From assembly GCA_938039145.1 (NCBI GenBank), contig CALHVG010000035.1, positions 1 to 64,000 of the forward strand: a stretch of 64,000 bases of DNA. The letters are read 5' to 3'. Numbering within the stretch: position 1 is the stretch's first letter; each line of letters starts with the position of its first letter. This document shows positions 51,366 through 60,997 of this stretch, one piece after another. This stretch comes from an uncultured Treponema sp. Its GTDB lineage: Bacteria > Spirochaetota > Spirochaetia > Treponematales > Treponemataceae. The notes below the pieces were generated by a model. It was not told where the DNA came from. It made no database searches and saw only the letters and a program-made list of their open reading frames with translations. The position numbers were made by a program, and so were the translations under genes.

Positions 51366-54300
51366 ATGTTTCGTTTGTATGTTGAAAGAAAGCCGGGTTT
51401 TGAAAACGAGGCTAAAACTTATTTTTCTCAGTTTAAGAATTTTCTAGGAATTTCGGGCTTGACCGGAGTTCGTTATCTGAACCGATACGATGTGGAAAAT
51501 ATCGATCTGTCCGTGGGGAAAACCGCCGCCGTAAGGATATTTTCCGAGCCGCAAAGCGATTTTGTTTTTTTTGAAAAACCGGAAATTTCTTCGGATTCGG
51601 CTGTGGTAATTTGGGAATATCTTCCCGGTCAGTATGACCAACGAGCCGACAGTGCCGAACAATGCCTGAATCTTTTGCAGGCGGAACTTAATCAATCTGC
51701 GGACGAGAGCAAAAATCTTCCTGTTGTCCGTTCTGCAAAGATGGTGATTTTGGAAGGAAAACTTTCTTTGGACAATGTTTCTAAAATCCGGAATTATCTT
51801 GTAAATCCTGTTGACAGCCGCCTTGCCGACGAAAAAATCCCCGAAACACTAAAAATCGAAGCCGAAGAGCCTTGCGATATTCCTGCGGTTGAAGGTTTTA
51901 TAAAATTTTCAGTGGAAGAACTCGAAGCCTACAGAACCGGCTCGGCTCTTGCGATGGATGCCGCCGATATCAAGTTTCTGCAGGATTATTTTATAGAAGA
52001 AGGTCGCGACCCCACGGAAACCGAAATCCGTGTGCTTGACACCTATTGGTCTGACCATTGCCGTCATACGACTTTTTTGACGGAACTCAAGGGCATAAAG
52101 ATTGAAAAAGGTCCTTATTCTTCCCTTTTTGAAAAATCTTTGCGGAACTACAATTCCATGCGGAACGAGATTTATGGAAACCGAACAGAAAAACCGCTTT
52201 GCCTTATGGATATGGCTGTAATCGGAATGAAATATCTTAAAAAGCACGGAAAACTTGAAGACTTGGAAGTAAGTGAAGAAAATAATGCTTGCTCTGTTTT
52301 CATAAATGTTCATTATACTTCCGGAGCGGACGGAAAGCCTTCCGATTATAGTGAGCGTTGGCTCATGATGTTCAAAAACGAGACCCATAACCATCCGACT
52401 GAAATCGAGCCTTTTGGCGGTGCGGCAACTTGCATAGGAGGCGCGATTCGAGACCCTCTTTCGGGACGCAGCTGGGTCTACCAAGCCATGCGTGTAACAG
52501 GAGCTTCCGACCCGACTGTTCCGCTTAGCGCAACTCGCAAAGGAAAACTTCCGCAGCTGAAGATTTGCAGGGAAGCGGCGCACGGTTTTTCTGCCTATGG
52601 AAATCAGATTGGGCTTTCGACGGGACAGGTTACCGAGTTCTATCATCCCGGATACGAGGCAAAGCGCATGGAACTTGGTGCGGTAATCTCCGCTGCTCCT
52701 GCGGACATGGTGGTTCGGGAACGCCCCGAAGCGGGGGACATTGTTCTTTTGCTTGGCGGCGGAACGGGTCGGGACGGAATCGGCGGAGCTACAGGTTCGT
52801 CCAAGGTTCATACTGAAAAATCCGTTACAAGTGCCGCCGCCGAGGTTCAGAAAGGAAATGCCGTAGAGGAACGGAAAATCCAGCGTCTGTTCAGAAAAAA
52901 GGACGTGAGCCTTATGATTCGCAGGTGCAATGATTTTGGAGCAGGGGGAGTTGCCGTCGCAATCGGTGAACTTGCGCCCGGACTTCTTATAAATCTTGAC
53001 GCAGTGCCTAAAAAATACGACGGCTTGAACGGAACGGAACTTGCAATCTCGGAAAGTCAGGAAAGAATGGCGGTCGTCGTGCGTGAATGCGATGCGGAAA
53101 AGTTTATTGCCGAAGCCGCAAAGGAAAATCTTTTGGCTGTGAAAGTCGCCGATGTTACCGATTCGGAAAGGCTTGTGATGAAATGGCGTGGGAAAACAAT
53201 CGTGGATATAGCCCGTAAATTTCTTGATGCGGCAGGTGCGCACCACGAAGCATGCGCATTTATCGAAAATCCTGAAAATCGGGAGGCATCGCCTTTGGTG
53301 AATGCCCTTGATTCTGTGAAAAATGTGCTTTCGCTCGGAAATGGAAAAGAAATCCTTAAAAAAGCCTGGCTTTTGAACATGAACGATTTGGCAGTTTGTT
53401 CCCAGCGCGGGCTTTCCGAACGTTTTGATGGTTCTATCGGCTCTTCAACAGTGCTTTTTCCTTTTGGCGGAAAATATCAGGCGACCCCTGAGGCCGGAAT
53501 GTGCGCAAAAATTCCCGTGCAAAGTCCATTTGAGACTTCGACCGTAAGCATTATGTCGCACGGTTTTGATCCGCGGGTAGGAAAATGGTCGCCTTGGCAC
53601 GGCTCTCAGGTTGCGGTTCTTTCTTCGCTTGCAAAAATTGCTTGCATGGGCGGAAATACGGAAAACGTCCGGCTTTCTTTTCAGGAATTTTTCGGAAGGG
53701 CGACGGACGAGCGGCGTTGGGGCTATCCTGCAGCAGCTCTTCTTGGTGCGCTCGATGCCCAGATTGCCACGGGTTGCGCTTCAATCGGCGGAAAGGATTC
53801 CATGTCGGGTTCGTTCGAGGAATTGGACGTTCCGCATACGCTGGTGAGTTTTGCCGCCGCTTACAACGACGTTTCTAAAATCACAAGCGGTTCGTTCAAA
53901 TCGGCTGGACACAATGTTTATCTTGTGAGCGTCCCGTATTCGGAAGAGCTTGCTCCGGATTTTGCTTCGTTCATGAAGAATTCAAAGCGCCTTTACAGCC
54001 TTAATGCCGGCGGAAAAATTGCCGCTATGTACCCTGTCGGTGCAGGTGGAATTGCAGAGGCGGTAACGAAGATGGCTTTCGGAAACCGCATTGGAATCAA
54101 GATTGAAAATATTCCGTATTCTGCGACTAAAATCGGCACGAATCAAAAATATTCTTCTTCCGAACATGATTTTTTCACTCCGCTTTACGGCTCTATAATC
54201 GTCGAAGCGAACGAAAAACTTTCTGTGTCGGATTTTGAAGACGGAACTTTTTTTATTTTGGGAAAAACAATTTCTGAACCGGAAATTTTTGTTTCGGTTG

Positions 54301-55337
54301 CCGGAATCGAAGAATGCAGGATTCCGCTTTTTGAGGCGGGAGAATCTTGGGAAGGCAGGCTAAAATCAGTCTTTCCGCCCGTAAGTTCATTTTCGCAAGA
54401 GGAAAAACTTCCGGATTTTGCAAAAAAAATCCACAGTTCTTTGAGCGAGATAAGAAAAAATCCCGTATTCGTAAATTCCGGCGCAAAACCAAGGGTTGTG
54501 ATTCCCGTTTTTCCGGGGACTAACTGCGAATTCGACATGGCTCGTGCGTTCGATTTGGCAGGCGCGGAAACAAGGATTTTGGTGCTTGCAAACAGAACTC
54601 CCGAAATGCTTTCCCGTTCCCTTTGCGAATTTTCCAAAGAATTGAAGGATGCGAATATTCTTGCGCTTGCAGGAGGATTCAGCGCCGGCGACGAACCTGA
54701 CGGTTCTGCAAAATTCATCGCTAATTGTCTTAGAGAAAGTCGCATCGCAGATGAAATCATGAATCTTTTGAAAAAACGCGACGGACTTGTCCTTGGAATT
54801 TGCAACGGATTTCAGGCGCTTGTGAAAACCGGACTTGCGATATACGGCGAATTCCGTGATATGAAAAGCGATATGCCTACTTTGACGTACAACAGAATAG
54901 GTCGTCATGTAAGCAGAATCGTAAGAACACGGATGGTAAGTGCCTCAAGTCCGTGGGCTTTAGACCCAAGCGTTGTGGATTTGCGTGTTCATCTTGTGCC
55001 TGTAAGCCACGGTGAAGGGCGTTTTGTCTGCGACGAAGCAACCGCCGAAAGACTTTTTGAGAACGGTCAAGTTTTTTCGCAATATGCGGACGAATTCGGA
55101 AATCCTACGCTTTCAGAGCCTGACAATCCTAACGGTTCTTGTTATGCCATCGAAGGACTTACAAGCCCGGACGGGCGTGTTCTTGGTAAAATGGGACACA
55201 GCGAGCGGACGCTTGGAAAAGCTTTGAACGGAGCTTCCCCCGACCTTATAAAAAACGTCGCAGGAAATCCGCTTTTGAACGAATCTGAAAATTCGTGCCA
55301 AAATATTTTTGCGGCAGGCGTAAGATATTTTAAGTAA
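51366..55337 (+). CDS. purL: Phosphoribosylformylglycinamidine synthase PurL (single-chain)
   Basis: A 1323-aa protein that combines the synthetase and glutaminase parts of FGAM synthase, as in proteobacteria. DYFIEEGRDPTETEIRVLDTYWSDHCRH starts the synthetase core (given here as a long stretch near residues 210-237). The ATP site is near MFKNETHNHPTEIEPFGGAA. The C-terminal glutamine amidotransferase has the Cys in VLGICNGFQALVKTG and the His in VSHGEGRF. It makes FGAM in purine synthesis. No other pur gene is seen in the window. The mRNA is probably leaderless (see promoter). Confidence 0.95.
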   Translation: MFRLYVERKPGFENEAKTYFSQFKNFLGISGLTGVRYLNRYDVENIDLSVGKTAAVRIFSEPQSDFVFFEKPEISSDSAVVIWEYLPGQYDQRADSAEQCLNLLQAELNQSADESKNLPVVRSAKMVILEGKLSLDNVSKIRNYLVNPVDSRLADEKIPETLKIEAEEPCDIPAVEGFIKFSVEELEAYRTGSALAMDAADIKFLQDYFIEEGRDPTETEIRVLDTYWSDHCRHTTFLTELKGIKIEKGPYSSLFEKSLRNYNSMRNEIYGNRTEKPLCLMDMAVIGMKYLKKHGKLEDLEVSEENNACSVFINVHYTSGADGKPSDYSERWLMMFKNETHNHPTEIEPFGGAATCIGGAIRDPLSGRSWVYQAMRVTGASDPTVPLSATRKGKLPQLKICREAAHGFSAYGNQIGLSTGQVTEFYHPGYEAKRMELGAVISAAPADMVVRERPEAGDIVLLLGGGTGRDGIGGATGSSKVHTEKSVTSAAAEVQKGNAVEERKIQRLFRKKDVSLMIRRCNDFGAGGVAVAIGELAPGLLINLDAVPKKYDGLNGTELAISESQERMAVVVRECDAEKFIAEAAKENLLAVKVADVTDSERLVMKWRGKTIVDIARKFLDAAGAHHEACAFIENPENREASPLVNALDSVKNVLSLGNGKEILKKAWLLNMNDLAVCSQRGLSERFDGSIGSSTVLFPFGGKYQATPEAGMCAKIPVQSPFETSTVSIMSHGFDPRVGKWSPWHGSQVAVLSSLAKIACMGGNTENVRLSFQEFFGRATDERRWGYPAAALLGALDAQIATGCASIGGKDSMSGSFEELDVPHTLVSFAAAYNDVSKITSGSFKSAGHNVYLVSVPYSEELAPDFASFMKNSKRLYSLNAGGKIAAMYPVGAGGIAEAVTKMAFGNRIGIKIENIPYSATKIGTNQKYSSSEHDFFTPLYGSIIVEANEKLSVSDFEDGTFFILGKTISEPEIFVSVAGIEECRIPLFEAGESWEGRLKSVFPPVSSFSQEEKLPDFAKKIHSSLSEIRKNPVFVNSGAKPRVVIPVFPGTNCEFDMARAFDLAGAETRILVLANRTPEMLSRSLCEFSKELKDANILALAGGFSAGDEPDGSAKFIANCLRESRIADEIMNLLKKRDGLVLGICNGFQALVKTGLAIYGEFRDMKSDMPTLTYNRIGRHVSRIVRTRMVSASSPWALDPSVVDLRVHLVPVSHGEGRFVCDEATAERLFENGQVFSQYADEFGNPTLSEPDNPNGSCYAIEGLTSPDGRVLGKMGHSERTLGKALNGASPDLIKNVAGNPLLNESENSCQNIFAAGVRYFK

Positions 55338-55416
55338 GGAAATGTTTTTTGCCGAAGGAAAGTTTTTCCTTTATTGCAAAAGTTTTATTGCGTAATGAAA
55401 AAACGGTGTTTAAAAT

Positions 55417-55433
55417 ACGCCTAGGCGTTTTTA
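55417..55433 (+). terminator. Short palindromic terminator between purL and the lipoprotein
   Basis: ACGCCTAGGCGT (ACGC stem, CTAG loop, GCGT) followed by TTTTT. A second small hairpin, GGAAA/TTTCC, lies at 55358-55374. Confidence 0.5.
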
Positions 55434-55451
55434 GTTTTATTAGGAGAAAAT

Positions 55452-56462
55452 ATGAAAAGAATCTGCTTTATTTTGATTTGTACTTTATCGGTTCTGCTTG
55501 TTTCGTGCGGCAGTAAAAAAAATGCGAACGGCTGGTTTTCGGATTTTGAAGCGGCAAAACACGTCGCAAAATCCAAAGGTAAAAATATCGTTCTTTTTGT
55601 AAACTCAATGTATGACACAAAGGGAACGGAAGACGGAGTGAGCCTTTTGCTCGATACTCCTGAGTTCACCAAGTCTGTTTCCGAAGATTTTGTGTGCGTG
55701 CATTTTGATTTTTCAAAGATTCCTGAAATCATGGGGCAAGATCCGACTTCTCTTACGGGCGGTGAACAAAAATCGCTTGAGAAAAAGCAGAGCGCCCTTT
55801 TGGAGCAGATGAAATTTGCAGATCTTTACGGGATAAGGGAAACGCCAGCTTTGCTCATAATTTCAAAAGACGGATTCTACATCGCTTCGGTTAATTTTGA
55901 CTATCTTGAATCGGCAATATCTTCGTATAAAAGTGCGGTCTACATGGAAATCGGAACTGTTCAGGATTTTGAGGAGCGTCTTCGAACCGCACGGAAAGGC
56001 GATTTGGTTTCAAGAATGAATGCCTACAATCAGATTCTTGATGAAACGGAAGAGTACAGGCGTCCGATTTTCTATGAGCTTTGGAAGGAAGCCGCGGCGT
56101 TGGACAAAAAAGACGAAAGCGGTCTTTTGGGAAAATTCATGACGGAATGCGCCCATGTGGAAGCCACAAATCTTATAAATGAAAAAAAGTTTGAGGAAGC
56201 GTCAGCTGTATACGAAAAATATGCAAGCGACGAGCGTATGTCCGCAGAAGAAAAGCAGGTGCTTTATTTTTTTGCGACGCAACCGTACAGTTCTTCAAAC
56301 CTTATAAAATACGATGAAGTTTTAAGGCTTCTTGAACTTTCTTATGCCGCCGCCCCTGAAAGCGAGTACGCTTCAAGTATAAAAGCTGCCCTTGATGAAG
56401 TTAGAATGTACGCCGCCGAAGCTGAGGAACAAAACAGTCAGGAAATGTTTGACGAAAAATAG
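55452..56462 (+). CDS. Thioredoxin-like lipoprotein
   Basis: A 336-aa lipoprotein: signal peptide MKRICFILICTLSVLLVSCG with the lipid Cys19. Residues about 30-165 look like a DUF255/thioredoxin fold (FEAAKHVAKSKGKNIVLFVN, ETPALLIISKDGFYIASVNF) but without a CxxC pair, so a redox role is doubtful. The C-terminal half is helical with TPR-like repeats (FEEASAVYEKYASDERMSAE). TAGGAG lies seven bases before the ATG. It precedes a CNNM gene by six bases, probably in the same operon. Confidence 0.75.
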   Translation: MKRICFILICTLSVLLVSCGSKKNANGWFSDFEAAKHVAKSKGKNIVLFVNSMYDTKGTEDGVSLLLDTPEFTKSVSEDFVCVHFDFSKIPEIMGQDPTSLTGGEQKSLEKKQSALLEQMKFADLYGIRETPALLIISKDGFYIASVNFDYLESAISSYKSAVYMEIGTVQDFEERLRTARKGDLVSRMNAYNQILDETEEYRRPIFYELWKEAAALDKKDESGLLGKFMTECAHVEATNLINEKKFEEASAVYEKYASDERMSAEEKQVLYFFATQPYSSSNLIKYDEVLRLLELSYAAAPESEYASSIKAALDEVRMYAAEAEEQNSQEMFDEK

Positions 56463-56468
56463 ACAAAA

Positions 56469-57743
56469 TTGAAAGATTTATCCGTGACGGCTCTTGCGGC
56501 GGCTTCGGTTTTGCTGCTTACGCTTTCAATGCTTTTTTCAATCTCTGAAAGTTCGTTTTTGGCGATGAACAAGCTTAGGCTCAGGATTTTGCGCAAAAAA
56601 AAAGACAAAAGGGCTTTGCGTGCTGGAAAACTTCTTGATAGAAAAGAGTTTCTGATGAACACCTTGCTTGTGGCAAACGATTTGGTAAACATACTCCTTT
56701 CTTCGATTATCACCGTGGTCGCCATGAAGTTTTTCGGAAAGAAGGGCGTTGGAATTGCGACTTTTGTCGTTACGATTTTTCTTTTGGTTTTCGGGGAAAT
56801 TACGCCAAAGACGCTTTCCACAAGGAATCCCGACGGAATCGCATATGCGTTGAGTTTTTTTGTGTCCGTTGTGGTAAAAATTCTTAGTCCTGTTGTCTAC
56901 GTTTTTACTTTTGTTAGCCGAATCGCCCTAAAATGTATGGGAATCGATGTAAAAAAGCCCAAACAGTCCTATTCGGAAGAGGACATAAAATCGTTCATAG
57001 ACGCAGGAGCCGAAACGGGCGTTCTTGAGCAGGGCGAAAACACTATGATGACGCGTGTTTTTAAGTTTTCCGACCTTGAGGCGCAGAGCGTTATGATTCC
57101 CCGAACGGCAATCGTCGCTTTGAAGGACGATTCTTCGTTCGCCGAAGTGCTTGAAGTTGCAAAACGAACGGGATTTTCGTGTTTTCCCGTTTACAGTAAA
57201 AACATTGACGATGTTGTGGGCATTTTTTACCTGAAGGATTTACTTAGATATTCCCAAAAAGATTTCAACATAAAAGCCGCGATGAGACTTCCGGTGTTTG
57301 TTCCGGGAACGATAAAGATTTCTTCCGTTCACGAGATTTTCAGGGAGCGGAACGAAACGATGGCGATTGTCATGGACGAATATTCCGGCACAGACGGAGT
57401 TATAACCAAGGAAGACATAGTTCGGGAAATCTTCGGGAAAAACGGATTTTCCACGCCATGGCGGAACAGCGGCGGAATCGCATCCAGCATAATCGATAAA
57501 AAATCTTTTGAAATTGACGGAACTACCTTGCTTTCGGATTTCAAGGAACTTGCTGGCACGGAACTGAAGTCCTGCGTCAATGAAACTTTAGGCGGCTGGA
57601 TAACCGAAAAACTTGACAGGCTTCCCATGCCGTTCGACAGCATTCGCTTTGAAAACATAGTATTTACCGTGAAAACCATTCATAAAAGAAGGATAAAAAC
57701 CGTTCGCGTGGAAATTCTTGACAAGGAAGATAGCGATGAATAA
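56469..57743 (+). CDS. CNNM/CorC-family membrane protein with CBS pair (first)
   Basis: A 424-aa protein: DUF21 membrane domain (about 1-180, four hydrophobic segments; LSMLFSISESSFLAMNKLRL is typical), two CBS domains (about 200-320; VMIPRTAIVALKDDSSFAEV, MAIVMDEYSGTDGVITKEDI) and the CorC_HlyC C-terminal domain. It is probably a divalent cation (Mg2+ or Co2+) exporter or regulator. The start is a TTG, since no ATG fits the membrane domain, and its ribosome-binding site is poor. It overlaps the second CNNM gene by eight bases. Confidence 0.88.
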   Translation: MKDLSVTALAAASVLLLTLSMLFSISESSFLAMNKLRLRILRKKKDKRALRAGKLLDRKEFLMNTLLVANDLVNILLSSIITVVAMKFFGKKGVGIATFVVTIFLLVFGEITPKTLSTRNPDGIAYALSFFVSVVVKILSPVVYVFTFVSRIALKCMGIDVKKPKQSYSEEDIKSFIDAGAETGVLEQGENTMMTRVFKFSDLEAQSVMIPRTAIVALKDDSSFAEVLEVAKRTGFSCFPVYSKNIDDVVGIFYLKDLLRYSQKDFNIKAAMRLPVFVPGTIKISSVHEIFRERNETMAIVMDEYSGTDGVITKEDIVREIFGKNGFSTPWRNSGGIASSIIDKKSFEIDGTTLLSDFKELAGTELKSCVNETLGGWITEKLDRLPMPFDSIRFENIVFTVKTIHKRRIKTVRVEILDKEDSDE

Positions 57744-59043
57744 CCTAAAAACTTTTTTGACGCTCTTTGTCCTTGTGTTTATTCTTAAAATAATCGCCTT
57801 TTTTGCAGGCTCTGAAACAGCGTATCTTTCGATTACAAAAATAAAAATGCGTAAACTCGTGAACGAAAGGAGGAAAAATGCAAAAACCGCTTCAGTTCTT
57901 AAAGAAAATATCGACGAACTTTTGACAATCATTTTAATCGGTACTAATTTTATGAACACTTTGGCTTCGGCGTTGGCGACTGCGCTTGCAGTTCAGATTG
58001 CATCTTCAATGGCGGTGCGGATTTCGGGTGCGTCCGCTCCGGGACTGGCATCAGCCGTTTCGACGATTGTAATAACTTTTTTTGCCACTACATTCGGTCA
58101 GATTGTTCCTAAAACGGCGGCTCTTATAAAGACGGAAAAAACCGTTCTTAAAAACGCCATGCCGCTTTTTGTCCTTGAAAAGATTTTTTTTCCGATTGTC
58201 TGGATTTTTTCGCTTATTTCAAAATCTACCGCCGCTCTTGCTAAAAAAATATGGAAATTCGACAACGTTACGATTACGGAGGAGGAACTTGCGGCTCTGT
58301 TTGAGGTCGGGGCGAATGAAGGAACTCTAGAGGCTGACGAAAGCCGTATGCTGAACAAAATATTTAAGTTCAACGATTTAATCGTACATGACCTTATGAA
58401 GCATCGTTCTTTGGTTCAGTCTGTAAGCCAAGATTCCACAAAAAATGAAGTCGTCAAAAAATTCAACGAGACGGGACTTAAACTTATTGCCGTTTACAGA
58501 ATTTCTCCTGAAAATATAGTCGGCGTAATTCATTACAAGTCCCTTCTTTTGGGTGACAAGTCGTCCGACACGGGAAAAGGCTATGCGCAGAATGTGATGC
58601 ACGAGGTTATGTTCGTGCCGGAAACGCTTACCGCTCTTGAACTTCTTTCAAAGTTCAGAAAGCAAAAAACGGAATTTGCCGTGGCGCTGAACGAGCAGGG
58701 AAGTCTTTCGGGCATTGTTACGATGGACGATATTTTGCGTGTGGTGTTCGGTAGAATTACGGAAGAAAAAAACAGTTTGCCTGCGGAAAAAAGAATCAAA
58801 CTTGTGGGGTCGGGCGAATTTTTAGTTCCGGGCGAACTTCAGCTGGATGACCTGAACGATTTTTTTGGTTTTGGTTTGAAATCCGACGAGTTCATGACTT
58901 TGGGCGGCTGGCTTTTGGAAAGATTCGGCTATCTTCCTGCAGTCGGCGAAAAAATCCGCTGGAAAAATGCCGTTTTTACAGTGGAAGAGCAGGCGCAACG
59001 CCGAATCCTTTCCGTTCGGATAAAACTTTCTTTTAGTAAATGA
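57736..59043 (+). CDS. CNNM/CorC-family membrane protein with CBS pair (second)
   Basis: A 435-aa paralogue of the preceding gene: DUF21 domain (IIAFFAGSETAYLSITKIKM), CBS pair (VHDLMKHRSLVQSVSQDSTK, FAVALNEQGSLSGIVTMDDI) and CorC domain (GEFLVPGELQLDDLNDFFGF). AAGGAAG lies eight bases upstream inside the first gene. The two probably form a heteromeric complex, which is inferred from the overlap. A divalent cation transport role is likely. Confidence 0.88.
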   Translation: MNNLKTFLTLFVLVFILKIIAFFAGSETAYLSITKIKMRKLVNERRKNAKTASVLKENIDELLTIILIGTNFMNTLASALATALAVQIASSMAVRISGASAPGLASAVSTIVITFFATTFGQIVPKTAALIKTEKTVLKNAMPLFVLEKIFFPIVWIFSLISKSTAALAKKIWKFDNVTITEEELAALFEVGANEGTLEADESRMLNKIFKFNDLIVHDLMKHRSLVQSVSQDSTKNEVVKKFNETGLKLIAVYRISPENIVGVIHYKSLLLGDKSSDTGKGYAQNVMHEVMFVPETLTALELLSKFRKQKTEFAVALNEQGSLSGIVTMDDILRVVFGRITEEKNSLPAEKRIKLVGSGEFLVPGELQLDDLNDFFGFGLKSDEFMTLGGWLLERFGYLPAVGEKIRWKNAVFTVEEQAQRRILSVRIKLSFSK

Positions 59044-59102
59044 AAAAAATAAAATATTCTGTGCGAAAAATTTTATGCGCCTTTTTTTACTCCGAAATGA
59101 CG

Positions 59103-59125
59103 GATTTACGGATTTCTGCTATAAT
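59103..59125 (+). promoter_or_regulatory. Promoter of the second RluA gene, predicted leaderless
   Basis: TATAAT at 59120-59125 with the -35-like ATGACG at 59097-59102 and a 17-bp spacer; the ATG at 59132 lies six bases downstream of the -10 box. Confidence 0.6.
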
Positions 59126-59131
59126 TTTTTT

Positions 59132-59890
59132 ATGAAACGAACTCCTTGCTTTACGACCGTTTATTCCGACGACGATGTTGTGGTTCTTAACAAAACATCG
59201 GGGCTTCTTGTAGCCGCCGATAGATATGACTTGGATGCGCCTCGCCTCGATGTAGAAGCATCTGCTGAGTTCGGCCGTCTTTATGCCGTTCACAGAATCG
59301 ATAAAGACACGTCGGGAATCATAATCTATGCAAGGAATAGCGAAGCCCATCAAAATCTTTCGGAGCAGTTTGAAAATCGAAAAATATTGAAGATTTATCA
59401 TTGCCTTGTCCGCGGCCGTCCCATGTGGGAATCGCAGTCGGTTTCTTTGCCGCTTTTGACTGACGGAGATTCCCGCCACAGAACCGTGGTGAACAAAAGA
59501 ATCGGGAAACCATCGTTCACGGATTTTAGGTTTATGGGCGGAGCCGGAATCTATTCGTGGATTGAGGCAAAACCTAAGACCGGACGGACGCATCAAATCA
59601 GGGTGCATCTTTCGGAAATCGGTTTTCCGATTGTGTGCGATTCTCTTTACAGCGGAAACCAAAAACCGATTCGCCTTAGCGAACTTAAACGGAACTGGCA
59701 CGGAGACGAGCATGAGGAAGTGCCTTTGCTTAGCAGGCTTGCGCTTCACGCCTACGGGATTTGTTTTTTTCACCCGAAAAGCGGTGAGCGGCTTTCGCTT
59801 ACAGCTCCTTATCAAAAGGACATGGATGCGTTAAGGCGGCAGATGGCAAAACTTTATAGATTCGATCCGTTGGAAGAGCAAGGGCGGTAG
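59132..59890 (+). CDS. RluA-family pseudouridine synthase (second)
   Basis: A 252-aa protein without an S4 domain. The catalytic motif is VHRIDKDTSG with Asp57, and GRTHQIRVHLSEIGFPIVCD is the second motif. It modifies uridine in rRNA or tRNA; the target is unknown. The start is taken as 59132 (MKRTPCFTTV), since this keeps the normal catalytic-domain length and fits a leaderless promoter. The omptin-like gene follows after four bases. Confidence 0.85.
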   Translation: MKRTPCFTTVYSDDDVVVLNKTSGLLVAADRYDLDAPRLDVEASAEFGRLYAVHRIDKDTSGIIIYARNSEAHQNLSEQFENRKILKIYHCLVRGRPMWESQSVSLPLLTDGDSRHRTVVNKRIGKPSFTDFRFMGGAGIYSWIEAKPKTGRTHQIRVHLSEIGFPIVCDSLYSGNQKPIRLSELKRNWHGDEHEEVPLLSRLALHAYGICFFHPKSGERLSLTAPYQKDMDALRRQMAKLYRFDPLEEQGR

Positions 59891-59894
59891 GAAC

Positions 59895-60893
59895 ATGATT
59901 TTTGTTGAAAAGAAAAACATTGCAGCCTTTTTCCTGATTTTTTTTTCGAGCTTTGAGATATTCGCTTTTTCTTTGAATCCGCTAAAATCGTCCGAAAATC
60001 GCGCCGTGTTTTCGTTTTCGCCTTCAATCGGGTCTACATACGGGGTGATGAACGAATATGTGTTCGACACCTCAACAGGAAAAGACATAAAACTTAGCGA
60101 ACTGAACTGGGACGTGATTCCGATATGTTTTGTCGGTTTGGGCGCAAACGTTTCGTACAGCATTTTTGATTTTTCGTTTTACGCCATGAATTATTTCGGT
60201 TCGGCAAGTGCTTCCATGCGGGACAGCGACTGGCAGAATTTCAGCGACAGAAACATGAAGACAAACTATTCGATAAGCGAAAACACGATTAACAAGGCTT
60301 TTGCGTTCGGGACGGATTTTAAGGTTTCGGCAATAAAAAACCGTTTTGTGGATTTTAAAGGAACGCTTTCGCTGGAATACACATTTTTTGATTTTTCCGC
60401 AAGGAACGGATACGGTTGGTACGGCGACAGGTTTCACACAAAACTTCCCATGGATGTCGCATGGAACGACCCTAAGGCAATGTTCTATGGCGTTGGAAAA
60501 CTTTCGGGAATCGACTATCAACGCTCGCATTTTTTTACATGGACAGGGCTTGAACTTTGTTTTTCGCCGATTCGTTTTGTAAGTTTGTGCGCCTCTTTTT
60601 CAGTTTCCGCTTTTTCTTTTGTCTCATCGCTGGACACGCATTATGGAAAAACTTCATATTACGACAGGTCGCTGTCGTTCTTTTCGGGAATAAAACAAAA
60701 CTATTCTGTGTTCCTGAATTTTTCTTCCAACGTAAAAGTAAGGTTCGGCTTGAGTTTTTGCGACACTTCACTTTCAATAGGGCAGGATTCTTACAAATTC
60801 AATGACGGATATAAAGAATTTAATGACGCGCATTCCGGGAACAGCGAAAATCTTTGGTCTTGGAGCGTTGCGTATATGTTCAAAGTGAACTAA
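59895..60893 (+). CDS. Omptin-like outer-membrane protease
   Basis: A 332-aa protein with a signal peptide (about 1-25, ending near EIFAFS) and an all-beta pattern of alternating aromatic strands that suits a ten-stranded barrel. It resembles OmpT/Pla: LSELNWDVIPICFVGLG matches the omptin NWD strand. MRDSDW holds Asp110/Asp112 at the place of OmpT Asp83/Asp85, and LDTHY holds Asp247/His249 at the place of Asp210/His212. The last residue is Asn rather than Phe. AGGA lies just upstream of the ATG. It may cleave peptides at the cell surface, usually between basic residues in this family. The identification rests on motif recognition. Confidence 0.72.
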   Translation: MIFVEKKNIAAFFLIFFSSFEIFAFSLNPLKSSENRAVFSFSPSIGSTYGVMNEYVFDTSTGKDIKLSELNWDVIPICFVGLGANVSYSIFDFSFYAMNYFGSASASMRDSDWQNFSDRNMKTNYSISENTINKAFAFGTDFKVSAIKNRFVDFKGTLSLEYTFFDFSARNGYGWYGDRFHTKLPMDVAWNDPKAMFYGVGKLSGIDYQRSHFFTWTGLELCFSPIRFVSLCASFSVSAFSFVSSLDTHYGKTSYYDRSLSFFSGIKQNYSVFLNFSSNVKVRFGLSFCDTSLSIGQDSYKFNDGYKEFNDAHSGNSENLWSWSVAYMFKVN

Positions 60894-60997
60894 AAATATG
60901 GTTTGAAAGCAGCGTCCAATCCGATTTTTGCTTTTGAACCTTTTTTGATGTTATAGGATTTTATTTGAATCGAAAAAAAACACATATGGAGAATGAT

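Noticed and set aside
51909..53246. 445-codon minus-strand frame inside purL
   Set aside because: It is the antisense shadow of the well-conserved PurL synthetase core and shows no domain of its own.
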